Source of the DNA: Thermoplasmata archaeon
Lineage (GTDB): Archaea; Thermoplasmatota; Thermoplasmata; Lutacidiplasmatales; SKW197
DNA: 64,000 nucleotides
Assembly: GCA_038874435.1 (NCBI GenBank)
Contig: JAVZCK010000001.1
Location: forward strand, 1 to 64,000
Reading direction: 5' to 3'
The position numbers and the translations under genes were made by a program. The first letter of the stretch is position 1. The number at the start of each line of letters is the position of its first letter. Shown piece after piece: positions 24,624 to 31,551 of this stretch. The notes below the pieces were generated by a model. That model was not told the origin of the DNA. It ran no database searches and was given only the letters and a program-made list of their open reading frames with translations.

Positions 24624-25814
24624 ATGCACCCGGCAAAGGACATAGAAGGTGTAAAGTCTGATAAACTTGCGGGAAAAAAGATTGTGTTAGGAGTTACTGG
24701 TAGCATTGCGGCCGTGGAAACTGTAAAACTTGCAAGGGAGCTAATAAGACATGGTGCGACTGTAATCCCAGTGATGAGCAAAGCTGCAACGGGGATTATT
24801 GGAGTTGAGAGTTTGCATTTTGCTACGGGCATTCCTCCAGTAACAGAAATTACAGGTAATGTAGAGCACGTTATGTACTGTGGTGCAAGGCCCGAAAAAG
24901 CAGACCTTCTTCTGATTGCGCCAGCCACTGGAAACACAATTTCTAAAATTGCTTGTGGGATTGACGACACATCAGTAACTACATTTGCAACAACTGCGAT
25001 CGGTACAGGCATTCCTTTGCTTGTGGTTCCTGCGATGCATGAAACAATGTATTCACATCCAGTGCTTAAGGAAAACATTGGAAAACTCAAAAAACTTGGG
25101 GTAAACTTTGTCGAACCGAGAATTTCTGAGCATAAGGCCAAGTTCCCAGAGATTGAGGAAATTGTGGCAAATGTGATAAGGTTGATTGGAAAGAGGGATT
25201 ACGTAGGGAAAAAAGTGCTTGTCATTGGTGGGGCATCTTATGAACCAATTGACGAAATGCGGGTTCTCACTAACCTCTCCACTGGAAAAATGAGTTTGGC
25301 TATCGCAAGGGAGGCATTTCTGAGGGGTGCAGAGATAGATTTTCTAGCAGGTAGAATCGAAGTTAACTTGCCTCCGTACATCAGGATAACCAGATTTACA
25401 ACTGTAGAGGACTTGCTGGCAAAACTGAAAAAGTTGGATTATGATTATATTTTTGTGCCTGCAGCCCTCTCTGACTTTACTGTAGACACGAAAGAAGGGA
25501 AGTTGCCTTCGAACAGGGAACACAGAATTGTGTTGAAACCCCTTCCCAAAGTATTAAATCATTTAAGGAAGCGCAGTAGAGCTTTGATAGTGGGTTTCAA
25601 GGCAGAGCCAGTTGCTGCTGAAAAACAACTAATAAATCGTGCATTTGCTGCACTCAAAGCTAACGACATTGACTTCATTTGTGCGAACACCCTATCGAAT
25701 GTAGGAACTGAAACGGGAGAAGTATTTCTGATTGATAAAAATGGCAGTGCTACGAGAATTGCAGGCACAAAAGAAAAGATTGCGGAAAAAATTTTTGATC
25801 TAGTAAGAAAATAA
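24624..25814 (+). CDS. coaBC: Phosphopantothenoylcysteine decarboxylase/phosphopantothenate-cysteine ligase
   Basis: A bifunctional coenzyme A biosynthesis enzyme of 396 residues. The N-terminal flavin decarboxylase domain has VLGVTGSIAAVETVKLAREL, APATGNTISKIACG and PAMHETMY. The C-terminal synthetase domain has VLVIGGASYEPIDEMRVLTN and AALSDFTVD. ATG 24624 is preferred over the TTG at 24606, which lies within the M20 gene. Only 2 bases separate its stop from the stop of the convergent microprotein gene. Confidence 0.96.
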   Translation: MHPAKDIEGVKSDKLAGKKIVLGVTGSIAAVETVKLARELIRHGATVIPVMSKAATGIIGVESLHFATGIPPVTEITGNVEHVMYCGARPEKADLLLIAPATGNTISKIACGIDDTSVTTFATTAIGTGIPLLVVPAMHETMYSHPVLKENIGKLKKLGVNFVEPRISEHKAKFPEIEEIVANVIRLIGKRDYVGKKVLVIGGASYEPIDEMRVLTNLSTGKMSLAIAREAFLRGAEIDFLAGRIEVNLPPYIRITRFTTVEDLLAKLKKLDYDYIFVPAALSDFTVDTKEGKLPSNREHRIVLKPLPKVLNHLRKRSRALIVGFKAEPVAAEKQLINRAFAALKANDIDFICANTLSNVGTETGEVFLIDKNGSATRIAGTKEKIAEKIFDLVRK

Positions 25815-25816
25815 CT

Positions 25817-25969
25817 TTACTTTGAGCGATTGCCAGGCGCAACATCTTTCGACTGCTCACTGTCTAGAATCTTTGTGATTTCTTTTTCGATCTCTGTAAG
25901 TTTGAGTTCCATTCTAGCCAGTCGGCAGTTTATGCAGTTGCACCCCTCTAGCGGTACTTCTTCTGCCAT
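25817..25969 (-). CDS. 50-residue Cys-rich microprotein
   Basis: The frame reads MAEEVPLEGCNCINCRLARM followed by a charged helix and ends NRSK. CNCINC gives three closely spaced cysteines, suggesting metal binding or redox sensing. A strong ribosome site (GGAGGTG) sits 4 bases before the ATG. A TATA-like box and three tandem 11-bp repeats lie upstream, which supports a regulated real gene. I recognise no family. It ends next to coaBC, facing it. Confidence 0.65.
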   Translation of the reverse strand: MAEEVPLEGCNCINCRLARMELKLTEIEKEITKILDSEQSKDVAPGNRSK

Positions 25970-26033
25970 GTTTCACCTCCTTTTTCGTATTTTCTCCAGA
26001 TGAGTAGAGCCATCATCATTTTTTACACCCCGT

Positions 26034-26090
26034 TGCATTTTGTATGCATTTTGTATGCATTATGTGTATCATCTGCGTCATATATAAACA
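26034..26090 (-). promoter_or_regulatory. Three tandem 11-bp repeats next to a TATA box
   Basis: TGCATTTTGTA occurs at 26034-26044 and 26045-26055, with a third near-copy TGCATTATGTG at 26056-26066. Each repeat spans one DNA helix turn. A minus-strand TATA-like box TTTATATATG lies at about 26080-26089, so the repeats cover the predicted start of the microprotein transcript (near 26057). This looks like a repressor binding array. The remaining sequence to the tRNA (26091-26322) shows no gene I can support. Confidence 0.5.
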
Positions 26091-26322
26091 TTTCGGCCTG
26101 CTATATTTTTTTGTTATATTTTTAAAAGAAGTATAAACTTATTATGAAACTCTATTCCAAGAATGGGTCTCACAGCAGAGTATTTGCGGTGAGGAGGAAA
26201 AAAATCAAAAACCAATAGATGGATTACTGATCATTTTTGCAAGTTTTACTGATATAAAAGTATGGAAAGCAGAGAACAGCATGAGCTGGTTGTTTCGTAC
26301 AATAGAGTAGTAAGGTTTTACA

Positions 26323-26397
26323 CGGGCGTAGAGGGATTTGAACCCTCGACCGCTGGCTTAGGAGGCCAGTGCTATATCCTGACTAAGCCATACGCCC
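26323..26397 (-). tRNA. tRNA-Arg (CCT)
   Basis: The minus strand folds as a tRNA: acceptor GGGCGTA pairs with TACGCCC, the T arm contains GGTTCAAATCC, and the anticodon stem CTGGC/GCCAG encloses CTCCTAA, giving anticodon CCT. The discriminator base is G, CCA is not encoded, and no intron is seen. It is transcribed from a TATA-like palindrome at 26423-26434 that is shared with marC. Confidence 0.95.
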
Positions 26398-26422
26398 ATA
26401 ATAAAATGCAATAGCTAACAAC

Positions 26423-26434
26423 ATATTTAAATAT
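26423..26434. promoter_or_regulatory. Palindromic TATA box shared by tRNA-Arg and marC
   Basis: ATATTTAAATAT is a perfect 12-bp palindrome centred about 31 bases from the tRNA 5' end and about 30 bases from the marC ATG. Each spacing fits an archaeal start 25-28 bases from the TATA centre, so one element may serve both directions, with marC leaderless. Confidence 0.5.
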
Positions 26435-26457
26435 AACCGCCTTACTTAAGCCGTCCA

Positions 26458-27114
26458 ATGAGCATCGCAGAGATCATCGGTTTTGCACTTGCTACATTCG
26501 CAAGCATCTTCGCCATAGTTGACCCTCTTGCGGTAATTCCATTCTTCGTGTCGTTGACTGAGGGTTACAACAAGCAAGAGAAACACATTATTATTTTGCG
26601 TTCTGTGATTGTTGCCTTTGCAGTTTTAGTCATCTTTGCACTTCTTGGAGAATACATTTTCAGAGTTTTTGGATTTACAATCCACGCTTTCAAGATTGCT
26701 GGGGGTCTGCTGCTCTTCACAATCGCCTTTGAGATGCTGCAAGGTGAAAAATCAAAAACAAAAATCACTGAGAAGGACAAGGAGGAAGCACTTGCAAGGG
26801 AGGAAATAGGCATCGTGCCCTTGGGTGTGCCGTTGCTTGCAGGTCCAGGTGCAATCACCACCGTGATGATTTATGTCACCTACGCTCAGCGCACTGACTT
26901 CGCACCAGTTGGCTATGGAATAATAATTGGGTCTATAGCAATTGTTTGCATTCTTGCATACCTGTTTCTTGCAATTGCAGATAAAATTTTTGCAAGGGCT
27001 GGGAGAATTGGCATCCTTGCATTCTCAAGAATTATGGGTCTTATTCTTGCAGGGGTTGCAGTGCAGTTCATAATTGATGGCGTTGTAGGGGCATGGTATC
27101 TCTATTATGGATGA
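26458..27114 (+). CDS. MarC-family integral membrane protein
   Basis: A 218-residue protein with six hydrophobic helices. MarC hallmarks are FAIVDPLAVIPFFVSLTEG near the N-terminus, HAFKIAGGLLLFTIAFEML in the middle, and VPLGVPLLAGPGAITTVM after a charged loop. Despite the name, MarC proteins are not proven drug-resistance factors and their substrate is unknown. The ATG at 26458 is about 30 bases from the TATA centre, so the mRNA is probably leaderless. Confidence 0.93.
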   Translation: MSIAEIIGFALATFASIFAIVDPLAVIPFFVSLTEGYNKQEKHIIILRSVIVAFAVLVIFALLGEYIFRVFGFTIHAFKIAGGLLLFTIAFEMLQGEKSKTKITEKDKEEALAREEIGIVPLGVPLLAGPGAITTVMIYVTYAQRTDFAPVGYGIIIGSIAIVCILAYLFLAIADKIFARAGRIGILAFSRIMGLILAGVAVQFIIDGVVGAWYLYYG

Positions 27115-27160
27115 ATGAGCCAGTGGGAAAGAGTATCTAGTAACTACAGACAATAGTTAA

Positions 27161-27207
27161 TTTTATATACTTCCATAATCTCGGAATTTCAAGAAACACC
27201 TTGGAGG
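27161..27207 (+). promoter_or_regulatory. TATA-like box and ribosome site of the PPC-domain gene
   Basis: TTTTATATAC at 27161-27170 predicts a start near 27192. GGAGGTG at 27203-27209 is a strong ribosome site 5 bases before the ATG at 27215. This gene therefore has a short leader, unlike the leaderless genes nearby. Confidence 0.5.
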
Positions 27208-27214
27208 TGGCTGA

Positions 27215-28660
27215 ATGCAGAGAATAAGTGAAAGAGCAAAAAAAATTCTTGCTGTGCTCCTCGGAATTGCATGTGTGAGCATAGCAGTAAGTGCTGTGAT
27301 GTTCCAGAATAGTGCTGCTGACGATGTGGAAAGGGACTTAGTTCCAGGTAGTTCTCTTTCTGGGAGTTTATCAGGAGCGGGAAAGAAGGACTATTACAGG
27401 GTGGAAGTAAATTCTGGCAGTAAGTTAAAAATCGGACTTGATGGACCTAATACTTCTGGTGTGGATTTTGACCTTTACATAAAGAAGGGAGCAAAGCCCA
27501 CAACCTCAAGCTATGATGCCAGGGCTTACACAAGCTCTGCTGACGAAACACTATCAGTGAGCAATCCTTCTGGAATCTATTATGTGATGGTCTATGACTA
27601 TAAGGGTTTGGGCAGTTACACAATTTCTGCAACTGTTGAAGGAAGCAGTTCAGGTGAAGATGTAATTACACTAACTGCGGGAACTCCATACACTGGCTCT
27701 GCATCTGCGGGCAGTAAGCAGTATTTCTCTGTTGATGTGCCAAGAAGCGGCACTGCCTTGACAGTGCTTCTCTCAGGACCAAACAATGCTGATTTTGACC
27801 TCTATGTGAAAAGAGAGACCAAGCCCACAACCTCAAGCTATGATGCAAGGGGTTACACAAACACAGCCCAGGAAAAGGTTGTGCTGAACGCCAACACAAA
27901 CCCGCAGCTGGTTCCTGGTAAGTACTACATAATGGTCCATGCATATTCTGGCTCTGGCCAGTTCACACTCACAGCAATTGTTGAAATTGCGGGCTCACAT
28001 GAATCAAATGTTACGGAAATCCAGGCAGGTGGGAGCATAACAGATACCCTTGCCCAGAACGAGACAAAATACTTCAAAAGCACGGTAATTTTTGTTGTAC
28101 CAGGTTTTGTGAAAATAACTCTAAATGGTCCTGCGAATGCTGACTTTGACCTCTATGTGAAAATTGACGGTATTCCCACCAAGGCAGATTACACTTACCG
28201 CTCTACTGGTGCAGGTAGCAGTGAAATTGTTTATTGCTCTGGTGGTAACATGTACATGATGGTTTATGCTTACGCTGGTAGCGGTGAATTCACGTTGAGT
28301 GTTATTCCAGGTGATGGTGTGGCTAAGATTGAGAACCAGACTGTGTTTACTGTGCCAGCAGGCAATACAGTTGGTAGCAGAATTGATGCAGTGAACCAAA
28401 AAGTGTATTTCCAGACCTCAATCTACTTCTTCCAGCCGGGGAATCTGACAATTAAGCTCAATGGTCCATCCAATGCTGATTTTGACCTCTATGTGAAAGC
28501 AGGTTCTTTGCCCTCAACGACAAAATACGACTACAGAAGTGTGTCCAGCACAAGCACAGAAACCATAAAAATTACGAATGCAGGAGGCACATACTACATT
28601 CTGGTTTACTCCTACAGAGGCACAGGTGCATTCACCCTGACGGTGACAGCTGGAAACTAA
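27215..28660 (+). CDS. Secreted protein with four tandem PPC domains
   Basis: 481 residues with an N-terminal signal or anchor helix (about residues 9-30) and four repeats of about 110 residues. Each repeat shows the pre-peptidase C-terminal (PPC) pattern: YFxxxV, then GPxNADFDLYVK near its middle, then YYIMVYAYxGSGxFTL at its end. PPC domains usually accompany secreted proteases and other exported enzymes. Here they form the whole mature protein with no catalytic domain, so it may be a structural or binding surface protein. The repeats differ enough to be old duplications. Confidence 0.88.
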   Translation: MQRISERAKKILAVLLGIACVSIAVSAVMFQNSAADDVERDLVPGSSLSGSLSGAGKKDYYRVEVNSGSKLKIGLDGPNTSGVDFDLYIKKGAKPTTSSYDARAYTSSADETLSVSNPSGIYYVMVYDYKGLGSYTISATVEGSSSGEDVITLTAGTPYTGSASAGSKQYFSVDVPRSGTALTVLLSGPNNADFDLYVKRETKPTTSSYDARGYTNTAQEKVVLNANTNPQLVPGKYYIMVHAYSGSGQFTLTAIVEIAGSHESNVTEIQAGGSITDTLAQNETKYFKSTVIFVVPGFVKITLNGPANADFDLYVKIDGIPTKADYTYRSTGAGSSEIVYCSGGNMYMMVYAYAGSGEFTLSVIPGDGVAKIENQTVFTVPAGNTVGSRIDAVNQKVYFQTSIYFFQPGNLTIKLNGPSNADFDLYVKAGSLPSTTKYDYRSVSSTSTETIKITNAGGTYYILVYSYRGTGAFTLTVTAGN

Positions 28661-28665
28661 ACTTC

Positions 28666-28673
28666 TTTTTTTT
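28666..28673 (+). terminator. T-tract terminator after the PPC gene
   Basis: A run of eight T follows six bases after the TAA at 28660, with further T-rich sequence. Archaeal RNA polymerase commonly terminates at such tracts. Confidence 0.5.
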
Positions 28674-28762
28674 CTCTATTATTTTGCACCAATTTTTTCA
28701 AGGTTTGTTTTGGAATTGAAACCGCCAAAAACCTTATACCGTTCATAGCATAGGGGGAAATC

Positions 28763-30088
28763 GTGATAAATATGGATGAAATTCATAAAATGCTGGCAGA
28801 GGTTGGGGTTGGTTCTTTAGAGGATTTATTTTCAGACATTCCAAAAGAAGTGAGGACACAACTGCAGTTGCCCGATGGTATTGATGAAATTTCGCTTGAG
28901 CGTGAAATCAGAGCAATTCTCCAGAAAAACAGGAAGTTAACTGATTTTGCAAGTTTTTTGGGTGGCGGAATCTACAACCATTATGTGCCTGAAGCGGTGA
29001 ATGAAATTATCGGAAGACAGGAGTTTTACACTGCCTATACTCCCTATCAGGCGGAAATCAGCCAGGGTGTTTTGCAATCAATTTTTGAGTATCAGAGCAT
29101 GGTTTGCGAACTCACTGGTATGGATTGTGCCAATGCATCAATGTACGATGCTGCAACCGCACTTGGGGAAGCTGCCCTAATGGCGAGACGAATAAAAGAT
29201 GGGAGCGAGTTCATTATTCCTTCTGCAATTTCCAGTTCGAAAAAATCAGTCCTTTCCAACTACACGAGAGGAATGGGCTTGAAAATTGTCGAGGTGCCAT
29301 TTAGGGAAGACACAGGGACGATAGATTTAGAAAAACTGAAAGAAAAGGTGAGCACAGCAACCTGTGGTGTGTACATTGAGAATCCGAATTACTTCGGCTG
29401 TTTTGAGACAGAGCTGAAGGCGGTGCGGGAAATTTGCAATGTCCCATTAGTTGTGGGTGTAAACCTTCTTTCATTGGCAGTGGTGAAACCTCCGTCAGAA
29501 TACGGAGCCGATATCGTTATTGGCAATTCCCTGCTTGGTGCTGGGCCCACATTCGGAGGCCCACTTGCAGGCATCTTTGCAGCAAAAAAAGCCCATCTCT
29601 GGAAAATGCCTGGTAGGATTGTGGGCTACACCCATGATAGCGAGGGCAGGATGGCTTTCTGTCTCACCCTCCAGCCAAGGGAACAGCACATAAGAAGGGC
29701 AAAAGCCACATCCAACATATGTTCCAATGAAACGCTAAGTGCCATTGCCTCCCTTGCCTATGTATCCTTGATGGGAAGAACTGGATTGAAGGAAGTGGCA
29801 ATAGCATCAATGAAAAATGCAAGAAAACTCCAGGCAAAGTTGAGGGAAACAGGTGTCAAGCTGAAATTTGAGAAGGGGACAATCTTCAATGAATTTGTTT
29901 ATCTGATGGACACGGACTTTCTTGCGTTTGCAAAGGAGCATGGCGTCCTGGCAGGAATTCCATTAGAAAAAGGGCTTGGCATTGAAAATGGAATTCTCTG
30001 TGCTGTGACAGAGATGAACACAGATGAGGAGATTGAAAAATTTGCAGGACTTTGCAAAAAATATTCGCAAACTCACGGGGGTGCATGA
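28763..30088 (+). CDS. gcvPA: Glycine dehydrogenase (decarboxylating) subunit 1
   Basis: A 441-residue N-terminal half of the P-protein of the glycine cleavage system. Family segments include SFLGGGIYNHYVPEAVNEII, FYTAYTPYQAEISQG and MTxCNASMYDAATA-like ANASMYDAATALGEAAL. With GcvPB it decarboxylates glycine and passes aminomethyl to the lipoyl H-protein. The start is GTG 28763, spaced from GGGGGA; ATG 28772 is the alternative. It is followed immediately by gcvPB. The gcvH and gcvT genes are not in the window. Confidence 0.96.
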   Translation: MINMDEIHKMLAEVGVGSLEDLFSDIPKEVRTQLQLPDGIDEISLEREIRAILQKNRKLTDFASFLGGGIYNHYVPEAVNEIIGRQEFYTAYTPYQAEISQGVLQSIFEYQSMVCELTGMDCANASMYDAATALGEAALMARRIKDGSEFIIPSAISSSKKSVLSNYTRGMGLKIVEVPFREDTGTIDLEKLKEKVSTATCGVYIENPNYFGCFETELKAVREICNVPLVVGVNLLSLAVVKPPSEYGADIVIGNSLLGAGPTFGGPLAGIFAAKKAHLWKMPGRIVGYTHDSEGRMAFCLTLQPREQHIRRAKATSNICSNETLSAIASLAYVSLMGRTGLKEVAIASMKNARKLQAKLRETGVKLKFEKGTIFNEFVYLMDTDFLAFAKEHGVLAGIPLEKGLGIENGILCAVTEMNTDEEIEKFAGLCKKYSQTHGGA

Positions 30089-30089
30089 A

Positions 30090-31523
30090 ATGTATCGCCA
30101 GGCAAGGTTTGATGAAAAGCTAATCTTTGAGTATAAGGACACCTCAGAAAGGCAGAAGTCAAAAATTGATTTTGCATTTCCAGAGGAACTTCTCCGAGCT
30201 GAGGAACCAAAAATTCCAGATGTCACAGAGGGCGAGGTAATGCGACACTTTGTGCGGCTTTCAGAGATGAATTATGGTGTTGACACTGGCTTTTATCCAC
30301 TCGGCTCTTGCACAATGAAATACAACAAAAAAATCTGCGAGAGGTTTGCGAAGCACGAGGCTGTAACAATGCTTCACCCTCTCCAGCCAGAGGATACGGT
30401 GCAGGGAGCACTCCAGATTATGTATGAACTCCAGGAAATGCTCTGTAAAATTTCAGATATGGATGCTGTCTCTCTCCAGCCAGTTGCAGGAGCCCATGGT
30501 GAATTTACAGGCATGTGCATTGTGCGTGAATACTTCAGAGATAAGGGTGAGGAAAGGAAGAATGTGATTGTGCCAGATACGGCTCATGGCACAAATCCAG
30601 CTAGTGCTGCGATGGCTGGTTTCAATGTAATTGAAATTCCCTCGAAGGATGGCTGTGTGGACATTGAGGCGCTCAAAAGTGCTCTCAACAAAAATACAGC
30701 CGCCTTCATGATAACAAATCCCAACACACTCGGCATCTTTGAAAACAACATCTTAGAGATTGCAAAATGTGTGCATGATGTGGGGGCTTTGCTATACTAC
30801 GATGGTGCAAATCTGAATGCAATCATGGGCAAAACCTCGCCAGGCAAAATGAATTTTGACATTGTGCATTTCAATTTGCACAAAACATTTGGCACACCAC
30901 ACGGTGGTGGAGGTCCCGGTGCTGGTGGCGTAGCTGTAAAGGCATTTTTGGAGCCGTATCTTCCGGTGCCGAGGGTGTTGAAAGAGGGCAACAAATACAG
31001 GTTTTCCTATGATTATCCAAAGAGCATCGGAAAAGTGAGTGAGTTCTATGGAAATTTTGGAGTGATGGTGAAAGCATATGTTTACATTAAGATGCTGGGA
31101 GGCAACGGGCTTACAAAAGTAACTGAAAGAGCTGTACTTAATTCCAATTACATGGCTGCAAAACTCTCAAAGCTCTTGCCCATGCCCTATGCAAAACTCA
31201 GAAAGCATGAATTTGTGCTAAGCGGTGCAGAGCTGAAGAAAAAAGGGCTTAAAACCACAGATGTGGCAAAACGGCTTCTGGACTATGGGTTCCATGCTCC
31301 AACTATTTACTTTCCGCATTTAGTAGAGGAAGCAATTATGATTGAGCCAACTGAAACAGAGAGCAAGGACGAAATTGACCGCTTCTGCGACGCACTTGCT
31401 ACGATTCTGAATGAACCACCGGAGCTTGTGAAGACCGCACCGCACAACACTGCAGTGAAACGGGTTGATGAGGTTCTTGCAGCAAAGAGAGCGATTGTGT
31501 CTTACAAAATGATGAGAGAGTAA
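30090..31523 (+). CDS. gcvPB: Glycine dehydrogenase (decarboxylating) subunit 2
   Basis: A 477-residue C-terminal half of the P-protein. It carries the PLP-binding Lys in FNLHKTFGTPHGGGGPGAGG, plus FYPLGSCTMKYNKK and PDTAHGTNPASAAMAGF. ATG 30090 starts 1 base after the gcvPA stop; a GTG at 30081 is possible. A frame open back to 30024 overlaps gcvPA and is not family-like. The two subunits form the heterotetrameric P-protein typical of archaea and many thermophiles. Confidence 0.96.
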   Translation: MYRQARFDEKLIFEYKDTSERQKSKIDFAFPEELLRAEEPKIPDVTEGEVMRHFVRLSEMNYGVDTGFYPLGSCTMKYNKKICERFAKHEAVTMLHPLQPEDTVQGALQIMYELQEMLCKISDMDAVSLQPVAGAHGEFTGMCIVREYFRDKGEERKNVIVPDTAHGTNPASAAMAGFNVIEIPSKDGCVDIEALKSALNKNTAAFMITNPNTLGIFENNILEIAKCVHDVGALLYYDGANLNAIMGKTSPGKMNFDIVHFNLHKTFGTPHGGGGPGAGGVAVKAFLEPYLPVPRVLKEGNKYRFSYDYPKSIGKVSEFYGNFGVMVKAYVYIKMLGGNGLTKVTERAVLNSNYMAAKLSKLLPMPYAKLRKHEFVLSGAELKKKGLKTTDVAKRLLDYGFHAPTIYFPHLVEEAIMIEPTETESKDEIDRFCDALATILNEPPELVKTAPHNTAVKRVDEVLAAKRAIVSYKMMRE

Positions 31524-31537
31524 AAAACTAAAAAATT

Positions 31538-31547
31538 AAAAAAAAAA
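31538..31547 (-). terminator. T-tract terminator after the beta-helix surface gene
   Basis: Ten A on the plus strand give a T10 tract on the minus strand just after the stop of the gene at 31552, within an A-rich spacer of about 28 bases that also ends the gcv operon on the other strand. Confidence 0.45.
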
Positions 31548-31551
31548 GAAT

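Noticed and set aside
26144-26218. 24-codon frame starting ATGAAACTCTATTCC
   Set aside because: No ribosome site or conserved-looking sequence; A/T-rich spacer; too short to support.
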